44,795 bases of DNA from an uncultured Lactobacillus sp. (GCF_947367125.1 NZ_CANBCQ010000020.1:1-44795); one strand, 5' to 3'; shown: positions 1 through 7,274, counted from the first letter of the stretch. The notes: generated by a model not told the origin, from the sequence alone. Numbers and translations: made by a program.

Positions 1-195
1 GGCGTTGCCAAGATCGTGATGCCACATACTCACGCCTTAGATGCACCAAAGGCAGACGCTGGGAAAGTCTACGGCTTGGAACTTAACTCAAAAGTTGAGA
101 TTCAAGGTCGCGTTGGCAGATTTCTTAAGCTCAAAGAGCTACACAAAGGCAAGCAGGTATATGTCACAGGTAACCGTGCTTATATCGTGCTATAA
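1..195 (+). CDS. SLAP-domain protein, C-terminal fragment
   Basis: The first 64 codons, open at the left edge, end in TAA at 193-195. The translated tail ends GKQVYVTGNRAYIVL. The pattern of basic residues with a final 'VYVTG-RAYI' strand is typical of the lactobacillal SLAP domain, which binds S-layer-type proteins and some autolysins to cell-wall polymers. The fragment is therefore the anchoring end of an exported surface protein. Its catalytic or S-layer part lies outside the window, so the full function cannot be told. A strong hairpin terminator follows 28 bases after the stop. Confidence is good for the domain and low for the identity of the whole protein. Confidence 0.7.
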   Translation, partial: GVAKIVMPHTHALDAPKADAGKVYGLELNSKVEIQGRVGRFLKLKELHKGKQVYVTGNRAYIVL

Positions 196-222
196 TCGTA
201 AATGTAATTTATATTGGACAAT

Positions 223-268
223 AAAAGAGCTACTTTGGGATTAATTTCCTGAAGTAGCTCTTTTTTTG
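223..268 (+). terminator. Intrinsic terminator of the SLAP gene
   Basis: AAAGAGCTACTT and AAGTAGCTCTTT form a 12-bp stem around a roughly 16-base loop. A run of seven T follows on the plus strand. Confidence 0.85.
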
Positions 269-370
269 TTTCTATGATAAAATGACTTTATCGGGCAGAA
301 TGGTGCCTTTATATGTAGCTTTAAGCTTCTATGCATATAAGTATTAATGAAGTGAATTAAAATGCATTTT

Positions 371-415
371 AAGAGCCACTCTGGAGGGTAAAACCTCTGG
401 GGTGGCTCTTTTTTT
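371..415 (+). terminator. Repeated terminator hairpin, copy A
   Basis: Two 17-base arms, 371-387 and 394-410, flank a 6-base loop and lead into a T run. On the plus strand the three non-Watson-Crick positions are G-U wobbles. On the minus strand they would be A-C mismatches, so the hairpin is built for plus-strand RNA. Both arms recur without change at 834-873, where only the loop differs. No plus-strand gene was recognised between 196 and 370 that this copy would terminate. Confidence 0.75.
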
Positions 416-429
416 GTGTAATGATATAA

Positions 430-460
430 TAAAAAGAGCAGTGGTATTACCCACTTGCTC
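430..460 (-). terminator. Terminator of the small-peptide mRNA
   Basis: Read on the minus strand, AGAGC, a bulged A and AGTGG pair with CCACT-GCTCT, followed by TTTTTATT. It starts 9 bases after the stop codon of the 29-aa peptide and would give an mRNA of about 190 nt. Confidence 0.7.
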
Positions 461-469
461 TCTTGAGTT

Positions 470-559
470 TTACTTCATAAACTTTTTAATGATCCATGAA
501 GCAATTACAGTGGCTAAAACACTTGAAAAAGTAGTAGCCACAAAAGCTGTTATAGACAT
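470..559 (-). CDS. 29-aa hydrophobic peptide, type I toxin-like
   Basis: The minus-strand ATG at 559-557 opens a 29-codon frame that ends in TAA. The peptide starts MSITAFVATTF, continues with a hydrophobic stretch (SSVLATVIASWII) and ends KKFMK. One membrane span followed by a short basic tail is the plan of type I toxins such as the Fst/Lpt peptides, although their Pro-x-x-x-Gly core is missing, so the family is not proven. A minus promoter (TTGTTC, 16 bp, TAAAAT) puts the mRNA start near 615. The mRNA 5' end, GGTTGTG, can pair perfectly with CACAACC at 583-577, just before the start codon. A second small stem, GAAAGTgttACTTTC, sits directly on the ATG, and no clear Shine-Dalgarno site is exposed. 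Tight translational control is inferred. A divergent small RNA at 690-800 carries complementary sequence. Confidence 0.55.
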   Translation of the reverse strand: MSITAFVATTFSSVLATVIASWIIKKFMK

Positions 560-621
560 GAAAGTAACACTTTCTAGGTTGTGATAATTTGGAATTGGTT
601 GGGTTCCACACAACCATTTAT

Positions 622-649
622 ATTTTAGCAAATTTTAAAATAAGAACAA
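622..649 (-). promoter_or_regulatory. Promoter of the 29-aa peptide gene
   Basis: Minus strand: -35 TTGTTC (649-644), 16-bp spacer, -10 TAAAAT (627-622). The -35 box lies only 4 bases from the -35 box of the divergent small-RNA promoter. Confidence 0.5.
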
Positions 650-653
650 AATA

Positions 654-683
654 TTGAAACATTGTTCACTTTTAATATATAAT
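654..683 (+). promoter_or_regulatory. Promoter of the small RNA
   Basis: -35 TTGAAA (654-659), 18-bp spacer, perfect -10 TATAAT (678-683). Transcription should begin near 689-691. Confidence 0.6.
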
Positions 684-689
684 AGTGGT

Positions 690-800
690 GGACATGAAAG
701 GATACACTTTCGTTTAAAGTCCCGAAGCTGGTTACTTTGGGCATGTGTCTAGCCGTCTAGTCGGTGTTTGTTGCTCTTGCTGTGCCGCAAGGGCTTTTTT
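690..800 (+). ncRNA. Structured small RNA, candidate antitoxin RNA
   Basis: About 110 nt between a good promoter and a strong terminator (GCTCTTGC-tgtgcc-GCAAGGGC followed by TTTTTT, 773-800), with no usable reading frame. The 5' end reads GGACATGAAAGGATACACTT and folds as a GAAAG/CTTTC hairpin. Two blocks, GACATGAAAG (691-700) and ACACTTTC (704-711), are exact copies of plus-strand sequence over the start codon of the 29-aa peptide gene (555-564 and 567-574). The RNA can therefore base-pair with that mRNA over its AUG and upstream stem. A second internal hairpin is CCC-AAG/CTT-GGG around 721-740. The antitoxin role is inferred. Base pairing and promoter are seen in the sequence. Confidence 0.55.
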
Positions 801-833
801 GATACTTAAATTATCAGTTTTAAATAGCAACGA

Positions 834-877
834 AAGAGCCACTCTGGAGGATTTGTCCTCTGGGGTGGCTCTTTTTT
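834..877 (+). terminator. Repeated terminator hairpin, copy B
   Basis: The same two 17-base arms as copy A (834-850 and 857-873), with loop ATTTGT in place of GTAAAA, then a T run. It follows the small RNA's own terminator by about 33 bases. A partial third copy, GGTGGCTCTTT, occurs at 1468-1478 just after the HTH gene. Confidence 0.75.
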
Positions 878-898
878 GCATTTTCAAAGAAATAATTA

Positions 899-927
899 TT
901 GCATTTATCACGATAACGTGATAATAT
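899..927 (+). promoter_or_regulatory. Promoter with perfect palindromic operator
   Basis: -35 TTGCAT (899-904), 17-bp spacer, -10 TAATAT (922-927). The spacer is filled by the perfect inverted repeat TTATCACGATAACGTGATAA (905-924), with 8-bp arms and a 4-base centre. A repressor bound there would block RNA polymerase. The HTH protein at 1251-1460 is the natural candidate, which is inference. Confidence 0.65.
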
Positions 928-950
928 AATAAATGAAGGAGGTGATAATC

Positions 951-1100
951 TTGGCGCGGAGAAAAGTTCCTAAGAAGTTTCGGAAAAAACTTCGAAAGAA
1001 AAAAAGCCCTAAGGCTACTCCGTTAGAAGTGGCTGCAGCAATTGCAACAATTATTTCGGCAGTCGTTGAATTGCTCAGCTATTTCCACATTAGACCTTAA
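951..1100 (+). CDS. 49-aa cationic membrane peptide
   Basis: A TTG start 4-5 bases after an exceptionally full Shine-Dalgarno site (GAAGGAGGTGAT, 935-946) opens a 49-codon frame ending in TAA. The first 20 residues are mostly Lys and Arg (ARRKVPKKFRKKLRKKK). Then follows one hydrophobic helix (EVAAAIATIISAVVELLSYF) and the end HIRP. It is the first gene of a micro-operon behind a palindromic operator. A basic head plus a membrane helix is compatible with a type I-like toxin, a small membrane regulator or a bacteriocin-like peptide. No family is recognised. Its C-terminus (S-A-V-V-x-L-L ... RP) resembles that of the 30-aa peptide downstream, which suggests related peptides. Confidence 0.6.
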   Translation: MARRKVPKKFRKKLRKKKSPKATPLEVAAAIATIISAVVELLSYFHIRP

Positions 1101-1105
1101 AGCTG

Positions 1106-1130
1106 TAAGGAGCCGAAAGGCTCCTTTTAG
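1106..1130 (+). terminator. Hairpin between the two small genes
   Basis: AAGGAGCC-gaaa-GGCTCCTT closes an 8-bp stem on a GAAA tetraloop, followed by TTTTAG. It may be a partial terminator that lowers expression of the distal genes. Confidence 0.65.
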
Positions 1131-1161
1131 CCTATTATAAATTAGTTAGGAGAGAAAATCT

Positions 1162-1254
1162 ATGAGTAAACGTTTAGCATGGACCATTATTTTAGTTTGT
1201 TCAGCATTAGTAGTGTTGCTAAAAGTCTTAACATATTTAGGAGTTAGACCATGA
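1162..1254 (+). CDS. 30-aa membrane peptide
   Basis: ATG at 1162 preceded by TTAGGAGAG; 30 codons ending in TGA. The peptide begins MSKRLAWTIILVCSALVV and ends in YLGVRP, making a single membrane span with a short basic head. The stop overlaps the ATG of the HTH gene (ATGA at 1251-1254), so the two are translationally coupled. The end of the helix and the final Arg-Pro resemble the 49-aa peptide. The function is unknown. Coupling to a DNA-binding protein suggests a small regulated membrane effector. Confidence 0.55.
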   Translation: MSKRLAWTIILVCSALVVLLKVLTYLGVRP

Positions 1255-1460
1255 AAATAAATCTTAATAGTGATGATATAATGGAAGCAAGAGAAGCTGC
1301 TAGCATTTGGGGCGTGTCCGAAGGCTATGTTAGAAAAACTATAAGTCAATCACCCGAAAAATTTCCTGAGGGAACCGTCCGTAAATTTGGTAAACAATGG
1401 GTAGTTACTACTGAAGGAATGGAACATGCTACAGGCAAAAAAGACCCTAGAAGAAATTGA
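1251..1460 (+). CDS. 69-aa helix-turn-helix DNA-binding protein
   Basis: ATG overlaps the stop of the 30-aa gene. Residues 10-45 (IMEAREAASIWGVSEGYVRK) read as a helix-turn-helix of the excisionase/MerR-like small-HTH type: 'EAASIWGVSEGYVRKTI' fits helix-turn-recognition helix. It is followed by a short wing (GTVRKFGKQWVVTTEGM). Proteins of this form are common as tiny stand-alone regulators in lactobacilli. Its likely target is the palindrome at 905-924 upstream of its own operon (inference). The 3' end runs into a remnant of the repeated terminator hairpin. Confidence 0.7.
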   Translation: MKINLNSDDIMEAREAASIWGVSEGYVRKTISQSPEKFPEGTVRKFGKQWVVTTEGMEHATGKKDPRRN

Positions 1461-1544
1461 TCTCTAAGGTGGCTCTTTCCATCTTTTCAATGGCTAAGCC
1501 TTCATTATTGCAATGTGCTATAATGATATTGTTTATATTGGACA

Positions 1545-1650
1545 TGAAAAACCGCCCACAGCTAGTCTGTGAGCGGTTTGACAATTATAGAAAATCTACG
1601 TAAAATCTACTGAATAATCAGCACATTAGGTGGTATCCTATGGAACATTT
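1545..1650 (-). ncRNA. Possible minus-strand small RNA ending in a strong terminator
   Basis: Read on the minus strand, AAACCGCTCACAG-actag-CTGTGGGCGG closes a long stem followed by TTTTT (1577-1545). No gene that would need this terminator was found on that strand. A weak promoter (TTGATT, 17 bp, TTAAAT) lies near 1655-1685. The would-be RNA contains the complement of GAAAATCTACGTAAAA (1590-1605), a 16-mer that recurs exactly inside the sortase gene at 1893-1908, so pairing with srtA mRNA is possible. The terminator is firm and the RNA itself is tentative. Confidence 0.35.
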
Positions 1651-1726
1651 AAAAACGAAAAAGGCTATAAATCAACACATGAGACGTGATAACACAAGAA
1701 TTTATATTGACATCAAGGGGAAATAA
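1640..1726 (+). CDS. Possible 28-codon leader peptide before sortase
   Basis: ATG preceded by TTAGGTGG at suitable spacing opens a 28-codon frame (MEHLKTKKAINQ...) whose TAA overlaps the Shine-Dalgarno region of srtA. It could couple translation to the sortase gene or be chance. The composition is very basic, with no recognised family. Confidence 0.25.
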   Translation: MEHLKTKKAINQHMRRDNTRIYIDIKGK

Positions 1727-1727
1727 A

Positions 1728-2411
1728 ATGGCTAAAAAGAAAACAAATATTAGTAGAATTATACTACGAGTTTTGGCCATTATCCTTTTAATCGTTGGTG
1801 TGGCGCTAATCTTTAATAAACAAATTAGCAATCAAATGATTCGTCATAATCAGCAATCTACTCTCAATGGCTTGAATAAAAGTAAAGTTACGGAAAATCT
1901 ACGTAAAAAAGGGATGTATGATTTTAGTAAAGTAAAATCATTGGGAATAGCGCAAGCAACAAGATCACAAGTTAAGAAAACTTCTGGTGCGATTGGTGCG
2001 TTAGCAATTCCTGATGTAAATATGTCCTTGCCAATTATGTTAGGCATGAGTGATGATGCCATGTCGACAGGCGGTGGTACGATGCGAGCTGATCAAGTGA
2101 TGGGTAAGGGAAATTATCCTTTGGCGGGTCACTATATGACAGCAAAAGGTATCTTATTTTCACCATTAGAAGATGTCAAAAGGGGAGAGTTAATTTATTT
2201 AACTAATCTTAATAAAGTATATGTTTACCGAATTTATATGAAAAAGGTTGTTGATCCTACAGCTGTTTGGCTGGTTGATAATACGAAGAAAAATATCGTA
2301 ACTTTGATCACTTGTGCTGATGGGGGCAAGAATCGCTGGGCTATCCGTGGCAATTTAATTAAAACGGAAAAAGCTACCGATGATAATTTGAAGGTTTTCA
2401 AGTTAAAATAA
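1728..2411 (+). CDS. srtA: Class A sortase
   Basis: The 227-aa membrane transpeptidase joins LPxTG-type surface proteins to the cell wall. The ATG at 1728 follows AAGGGGAA. The longer frame from 1686 has no ribosome site. One N-terminal membrane anchor spans residues 10-29, then comes the beta-barrel domain. The catalytic triad is visible as His135 (PLAGHYM), Cys196 (TLITCADGG) and Arg207 (NRWAIRG). The length is normal for SrtA. It stands alone and has its own terminator, as is usual for a housekeeping sortase. A 16-base stretch near its start (1893-1908) is repeated upstream in a possible antisense RNA. Confidence 0.93.
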   Translation: MAKKKTNISRIILRVLAIILLIVGVALIFNKQISNQMIRHNQQSTLNGLNKSKVTENLRKKGMYDFSKVKSLGIAQATRSQVKKTSGAIGALAIPDVNMSLPIMLGMSDDAMSTGGGTMRADQVMGKGNYPLAGHYMTAKGILFSPLEDVKRGELIYLTNLNKVYVYRIYMKKVVDPTAVWLVDNTKKNIVTLITCADGGKNRWAIRGNLIKTEKATDDNLKVFKLK

Positions 2412-2473
2412 AAATCTACAATCTTTAACCTGATTTAGATTTGCGTTAAAATTATAATAGATTTTGTAATAAA

Positions 2474-2498
2474 GACACTCAATCATGAGTGCCTTTTC
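2474..2498 (+). terminator. Terminator after srtA
   Basis: CACTCA-atca-TGAGTG stem followed by CCTTTTCG. Confidence 0.6.
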
Positions 2499-2530
2499 GT
2501 TTTGAAAAAACATAAGGTGTTTGATAATTA

Positions 2531-4804
2531 ATGAAATGGCAAGAAAGAACAGCTCAAGAATTAGCACCAGACTTAGTTGAGAAGTATCAATTGAGTCCAA
2601 TCGCAGCTAAGTTATTTGCTTTACGCGGTATTAATACGGACGAAAAGCTCGATTTTTGGTTTAATGCTACAGAAGATAATTTAGCTGATCCAGCACTCAT
2701 GCACGATATGGATAAAGCGATTGAGCGAATTAATCAAGCAATTGATAATGGTGAAAAAATTACCATTTATGGCGATTACGATGCCGATGGGATTACCGCA
2801 ACAACCATTATGACAGAGACATTAAGTATTTTGGGCGCAGATGTTCATTATTTTATCCCTGATCGCTTTAAAGATGGTTATGGTCCTAATTTAGCTCGAT
2901 ACCAAGATATTGTAGCTGATGGAACTAAATTAATTATCACAGTTGATAATGGAGTTACTGGGATTGAAGAAGTTAAATATGCGCAAGAGCATGGCGTTGA
3001 TGTGATTTTGACAGATCACCATACTTTTCAGGAAGAAAAACCAGCTGCTTATGCAACTGTCCATTGTAATTATCCTGGGCAAAAATATCCTTTTGATGAC
3101 TATTGCGGTGCTGGAGTCGCTTATACAATTTGTCGTGGTTTAATGCAAGATACGATGCCCGAATTACTTGATTTAGCAATGATCGGTACGATCGGTGATA
3201 TGGTTAAAGTCACGGGTGAGGGTCATATTATTGTTAAGCGTGGCCTGGAAATGCTTAATCAAACAGAGCGACCTGGTTTGCGTGCTTTAATTAAAAATGC
3301 TGATCTAACTTTAGGTGGAATCAATGAGACTGATGTAGGATTCAATATTGCTCCACGTTTGAATGCTGTCGGCCGGTTAGATAATGCTAATTTGGCGGTT
3401 GAGCTTTTACTAAGTGATAATGATCTCGAGGCACAAAAAATAGCTGATAAAATTGAAGAACTTAATAATCAGCGTAAAGAGTTGACCACTCAAGTTTATG
3501 AAAAATGTATGGATTTGATTCAAAAAAATAGCTGGCAGAAGCAAAATACTTTAGTTTTATATGATCCAGAATTTCATGAAGGCGTCTTGGGGCTAGTTGC
3601 TAACAAGATTGTTGAAAAAACACATAAGCCGACAATTGTTTTAACTAAAAATGCTGCAGGTGAAATTAAAGGATCAGGTCGTTCATTTACTGGGTTTAAT
3701 TTATTTAATGCATTGAATCCTATTAAAGACCAATACTTAACAAAATTTGGTGGTCATGATTTTGCTTGTGGCTTGTCAATGGAAGAAGAAAAAATTGCTC
3801 TGTTACGAGACCAATTTGAAAATAATTTCCAAGTTGAGGGTGGTCTTGAAACTAAAGATTATGATATGGAACTACCTATGAAAGGATTAAGTCCGCAAAC
3901 TTTAGCGCAAATCAACCAGGTAGGACCTTTTGGTACGGGTGATCCACAACCAATTTTTAGTATTTCTGATCCAACGATCACTCACTTTTTTAAAATGGGT
4001 AAAGATAAGAATCACGTTAAATTTACTGTTAACAAGCAAGGTAGAAATTTAGCGGTAGTTGGTTTTAATAAGGGCTTTTTGAATAATAATCTTTTACCAT
4101 TTATTTCTAAAATTTTTGTGCAGTTATCATTAAACACTTACCGAAAGCAAATTTCTTTACAAGGAATTATGACTGGTCTCGCTTTTGCCTCCCCTAAATT
4201 AGCCGTCCCAATACCGGTAATCGATTTACGTCAAGAAAAATATGTGATGGGTTTTGCTGACCGTTATCTATTATTTGATCAAAAAAATATTCCGATTGTG
4301 CGTAATAGACTGCAAATCGATGAAGATAAGATTAGTTTGGTTAAAGATTATGATCAAACAGGTGAAACGATCGCTTTACTTGATGTGCCACGTAATCAAG
4401 TTGAGTTGGATGAAGCTTTGGAAAAGAATTACCAACAGATCTATTTGCGCTTTTTGCTTGATCAATTACCAGTTGAGCAAATTCCAGCTAAAAGTTATTT
4501 TGGAAATATTTTAAAGTATATTTATAGTCATCCAACATTAACCCCAGCAGATTATCGAACCGTAGCACCATATTTAGGTTTAGATTATGATAGTGTGCTT
4601 TTCATTCTGAGAGTATTTTTTGAACTTGGTTTTGTAAAACTAGACGAAGGCAAGTTAGTCGGTGCCCCAGCTCCTAAGAAGCAGCCATTAACGGCATCGA
4701 AGTACTTGATGGCAGCTTCTTCGCAAATTAAGTTTGTCAGTCAATTGCGGACGATGCCAAGTCAACGTTTAATTACATATATTAATAATTTGGCAAATAA
4801 TTAG
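2531..4804 (+). CDS. recJ: Single-stranded-DNA-specific exonuclease RecJ
   Basis: The 757-aa 5'-3' single-strand exonuclease acts in recombinational repair, mismatch repair and replication restart. The DHH phosphoesterase motifs are intact: YGDYDADG (80-87), ITVDNG (136-141) and TDHH (161-164). A DHHA1-type region (about 340-450) and the Firmicutes-type C-terminal extension follow. The start ATG lies 12 bases after AAGGTG. The length matches the long Gram-positive RecJ form. It is followed directly by apt, the order found in many lactobacilli. Confidence 0.95.
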   Translation: MKWQERTAQELAPDLVEKYQLSPIAAKLFALRGINTDEKLDFWFNATEDNLADPALMHDMDKAIERINQAIDNGEKITIYGDYDADGITATTIMTETLSILGADVHYFIPDRFKDGYGPNLARYQDIVADGTKLIITVDNGVTGIEEVKYAQEHGVDVILTDHHTFQEEKPAAYATVHCNYPGQKYPFDDYCGAGVAYTICRGLMQDTMPELLDLAMIGTIGDMVKVTGEGHIIVKRGLEMLNQTERPGLRALIKNADLTLGGINETDVGFNIAPRLNAVGRLDNANLAVELLLSDNDLEAQKIADKIEELNNQRKELTTQVYEKCMDLIQKNSWQKQNTLVLYDPEFHEGVLGLVANKIVEKTHKPTIVLTKNAAGEIKGSGRSFTGFNLFNALNPIKDQYLTKFGGHDFACGLSMEEEKIALLRDQFENNFQVEGGLETKDYDMELPMKGLSPQTLAQINQVGPFGTGDPQPIFSISDPTITHFFKMGKDKNHVKFTVNKQGRNLAVVGFNKGFLNNNLLPFISKIFVQLSLNTYRKQISLQGIMTGLAFASPKLAVPIPVIDLRQEKYVMGFADRYLLFDQKNIPIVRNRLQIDEDKISLVKDYDQTGETIALLDVPRNQVELDEALEKNYQQIYLRFLLDQLPVEQIPAKSYFGNILKYIYSHPTLTPADYRTVAPYLGLDYDSVLFILRVFFELGFVKLDEGKLVGAPAPKKQPLTASKYLMAASSQIKFVSQLRTMPSQRLITYINNLANN

Positions 4805-4908
4805 ATAATTATCCTGTTTTCAGTGCTTTTATTGTTAAAATCTGGTAAAATATACTGGTCGAAAGTGTTTGAATACAAACACACAGAGTTTTGGAGGTTT
4901 TGCTTCTT

Positions 4909-5436
4909 ATGGCAGTTGATTTTAGTAAATATATTGCAAGTGTTCAGGATTTTCCTAACAAGGGCATTGTTTTCCGTGACATCACACCGATTTTGCAAGA
5001 TGGTGAATTGTATCGCGCCGCTACGCATGAATTAGCAGAATATGCTAAGAGTAAGAAGGCAGATGTAATTGTTGGACCTGAAGCTCGTGGTTTTATTGTA
5101 GGTTGTCCTGTAGCTACTGAATTAGGCTTAGGTTTTGTACCTGCAAGAAAGCCACATAAGTTACCAAGAGAAGTTGAACGTGCTTCCTATGACTTGGAAT
5201 ATGGCTCAAATAGTTTGGAAATGCATAAAGATGCAATTAAGCCGGGTCAAAGAGTGGTTCTGTGTGATGACTTGATGGCTACTGCTGGTACCTTAAGAGC
5301 TTCTAAAGAATTAATCGAAAATCTTGGTGGTAAGCTTGTAGGTGCTGCGTTTTATATTGAATTACCAGATTTACATGGTAGAGAAAAGTTGCCAGATGTT
5401 GATATTTACAGTTTGGTTAAGTATCACGGCGCCTAA
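4909..5436 (+). CDS. apt: Adenine phosphoribosyltransferase
   Basis: The 175-aa cytosolic salvage enzyme converts adenine and PRPP into AMP. The PRPP loop [13 protein letters not shown] is at residues 116-128 and the flexible-loop region around [10 protein letters not shown]. The ATG at 4909 is chosen because GGAGG (4893-4897) sits about 11 bases ahead and the protein then has the family length. The in-frame ATG at 4891 lacks a site. An extended -10 (TGGTAAAAT) at about 4843-4851 suggests its own promoter in addition to read-through from recJ. Confidence 0.95.
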   Translation: MAVDFSKYIASVQDFPNKGIVFRDITPILQDGELYRAATHELAEYAKSKKADVIVGPEARGFIVGCPVATELGLGFVPARKPHKLPREVERASYDLEYGSNSLEMHKDAIKPGQRVVLCDDLMATAGTLRASKELIENLGGKLVGAAFYIELPDLHGREKLPDVDIYSLVKYHGA

Positions 5437-5450
5437 AAATAGAATAATAA

Positions 5451-5491
5451 AAAAAGGGAATTAAATCGATCTGATTTAGTTCCCTCTTTTA
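5451..5491 (+). terminator. Terminator after apt
   Basis: GGGAATTAAATC and GATTTAGTTCCC form a 12-bp stem, with a T run beyond. Confidence 0.85.
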
Positions 5492-5519
5492 TTTGAGCAA
5501 GTTGATATTATATTAAGAA

Positions 5520-7274
5520 TTATTTTTTAACAAAGCCGGCGTCATACCAGACATTACTATTGTATTTAACTGACCAGCCAGTGACATTTGCATTAACGGC
5601 GGTCAATTCATAACTATTGGAGGTTGGTGCGAAATAGGCTTGATCATGCATCCATCTTTGCCATTTTTTGAAGGCTTGAACTCTGTAGTTAGGATCGAAG
5701 GCCTTTTGGCTGTCGATATCGTTTAATAGTTTATTATTGGTTTTAGAAGCAAACCGGGCAAAATTCAATTGCGAACTTTGACCATAGAGACTATTTGGTG
5801 AAGCGTCTCCTAAGCCCCAGGTACCCTCAAGTACATCAATTCTAGGGTCTGCGGCTTTAACTGCTTGAACCCAAGAATTGAATTCCATTGGTCGACCGCC
5901 TAAAAAACGTACATTCAAGCCGACCTTCTTCCATTGTTGAATATAATTGGACCAGATAGATTCCGCGTTTGGTGACGATGCGCGAACTGCTAAGTTAATT
6001 GTTAATGGTTTACCATTAGGCTGACTACGGAATTTGGCACCTTTTTGATATTTATATCCAGCTTGATCTAGCAATTGTTTTGCCTTTTTAAGATTATATG
6101 GATAACCAGGAATACTTCCATCATGAAATTTACCGTATTGTTCTGGAATTAAAGTGTCAACTCGGAAATTAAGATCATGATAGAAGCGGTGGTTGATCAT
6201 ATCAATATTCATGGCTGATAACATTGCTCTTCTTAAAGCTAGGTTATTCATCTTACTGTGCTTATTCTCAACATTTTTGCCTAATTTACTATCCCAACGG
6301 CCGACGCGAAAAGCAAGATAACTATAGCCTAAAGCTTTTTGACCAATAAAATTAACACCCTTTGTATTTTTTACCTGGTCGTATTCTGAGTTGATTACAT
6401 CAGCCACGTCAAATTTGTGACTTTTAATTGCTTGTGACGCATTTTTATTGCTGATGACAGAGATGTTAACATGGTCAAAATTAGGTTGACCACGCCAATA
6501 ATAAGGATTGCGTGACCAGGTAGTCGATTGTCCTCGCACTAATTTATCTAATTTAAAGGGACCGAAGAATAATGGCTTCTTACGAACTTTGTCGCTAGAA
6601 ACGAGTTTACTGAAGGGCACATCTTTTAAATAGTGATAAGGTGCTGCATGATTCCAGATATAGCTATTACCAGCTTCTAACATAGCAGGATGCATTTCTT
6701 TAAAATGCAGAACAGCTTTTTTCCCATTGGGACCATCAGGTAGCTCAATTCCAGAAATTTTATTAGCCTTTCCTTGGTGATATTCAGTTACACCTTTCAA
6801 ATCTTCTAAGTCAGAGTTGTACATAGTAGTATTGACCTTAGGATTGGCTAAAATTTCATAAGCATATTCAAGGTCCTTGGCCGTAACAGGTTGCCCATCA
6901 GACCAGCGAACCTTCTTTTTAACTGCAATGGTGGCAGTTTTAGCTTTTTGATCCAATTTTAAAGTGGCGGCACCAAGATTGTTATATTGCCGGTTTTTAT
7001 CATATGTAAATAGTTCTTCATTACCCGGATCACTAACAATGGCATCTGGATGAGTGTCAGCTATTTCAGCTAAAAAGATCCCAGTAAAGGGAGAATCCGC
7101 TTCTAAAGCATAAGTCAAAGTCCCGCCCTTTTTAATGGGCTTTTTAGGCACTGTTTCTTTAAAATGTTCATTTGCTAAACTGGTATTCTTGCGAGCTTGA
7201 TTGCCACAAGCTGTTAATGCAAGGCTGGACAATGATAATAACATGAACGACAAAACTTTGGTTTTTGAATGCAT
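5520..7274 (-). CDS. OppA-like peptide-binding lipoprotein
   Basis: The 584-aa extracellular substrate-binding protein of the ABC peptide/nickel family (SBP family 5) delivers oligopeptides to an Opp permease. The signal peptide ends in the lipobox LTAC with Cys23 as the lipid attachment site. Family features follow: 'KKVRWSDGQPVTAKDLEYA' near residue 130 and the C-terminal NANVTGWSVKYNSNVWY. The start is the ATG after AAGGAGGAATAAT. No permease or ATPase gene lies beside it, so it probably serves an Opp system encoded elsewhere. A T-box leader controls it, so expression should rise when one amino acid's tRNA is uncharged. Confidence 0.9.
   Translation of the reverse strand: MHSKTKVLSFMLLSLSSLALTACGNQARKNTSLANEHFKETVPKKPIKKGGTLTYALEADSPFTGIFLAEIADTHPDAIVSDPGNEELFTYDKNRQYNNLGAATLKLDQKAKTATIAVKKKVRWSDGQPVTAKDLEYAYEILANPKVNTTMYNSDLEDLKGVTEYHQGKANKISGIELPDGPNGKKAVLHFKEMHPAMLEAGNSYIWNHAAPYHYLKDVPFSKLVSSDKVRKKPLFFGPFKLDKLVRGQSTTWSRNPYYWRGQPNFDHVNISVISNKNASQAIKSHKFDVADVINSEYDQVKNTKGVNFIGQKALGYSYLAFRVGRWDSKLGKNVENKHSKMNNLALRRAMLSAMNIDMINHRFYHDLNFRVDTLIPEQYGKFHDGSIPGYPYNLKKAKQLLDQAGYKYQKGAKFRSQPNGKPLTINLAVRASSPNAESIWSNYIQQWKKVGLNVRFLGGRPMEFNSWVQAVKAADPRIDVLEGTWGLGDASPNSLYGQSSQLNFARFASKTNNKLLNDIDSQKAFDPNYRVQAFKKWQRWMHDQAYFAPTSNSYELTAVNANVTGWSVKYNSNVWYDAGFVKK

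Noticed and set aside
41-244. 67-codon plus-strand frame at the left edge
   Set aside because: Shadow of the SLAP-domain reading frame; it runs through the terminator.
290-350. 15-codon peptide frame (MVPLYVALSFYAYKY)
   Set aside because: No ribosome site, no promoter of quality, too short to distinguish from chance.
402-584. Plus-strand 60-codon frame over the small peptide gene
   Set aside because: No ribosome site; it starts in the terminator T run and is the antisense shadow of the minus-strand 29-aa peptide gene, which has promoter, structure and terminator.
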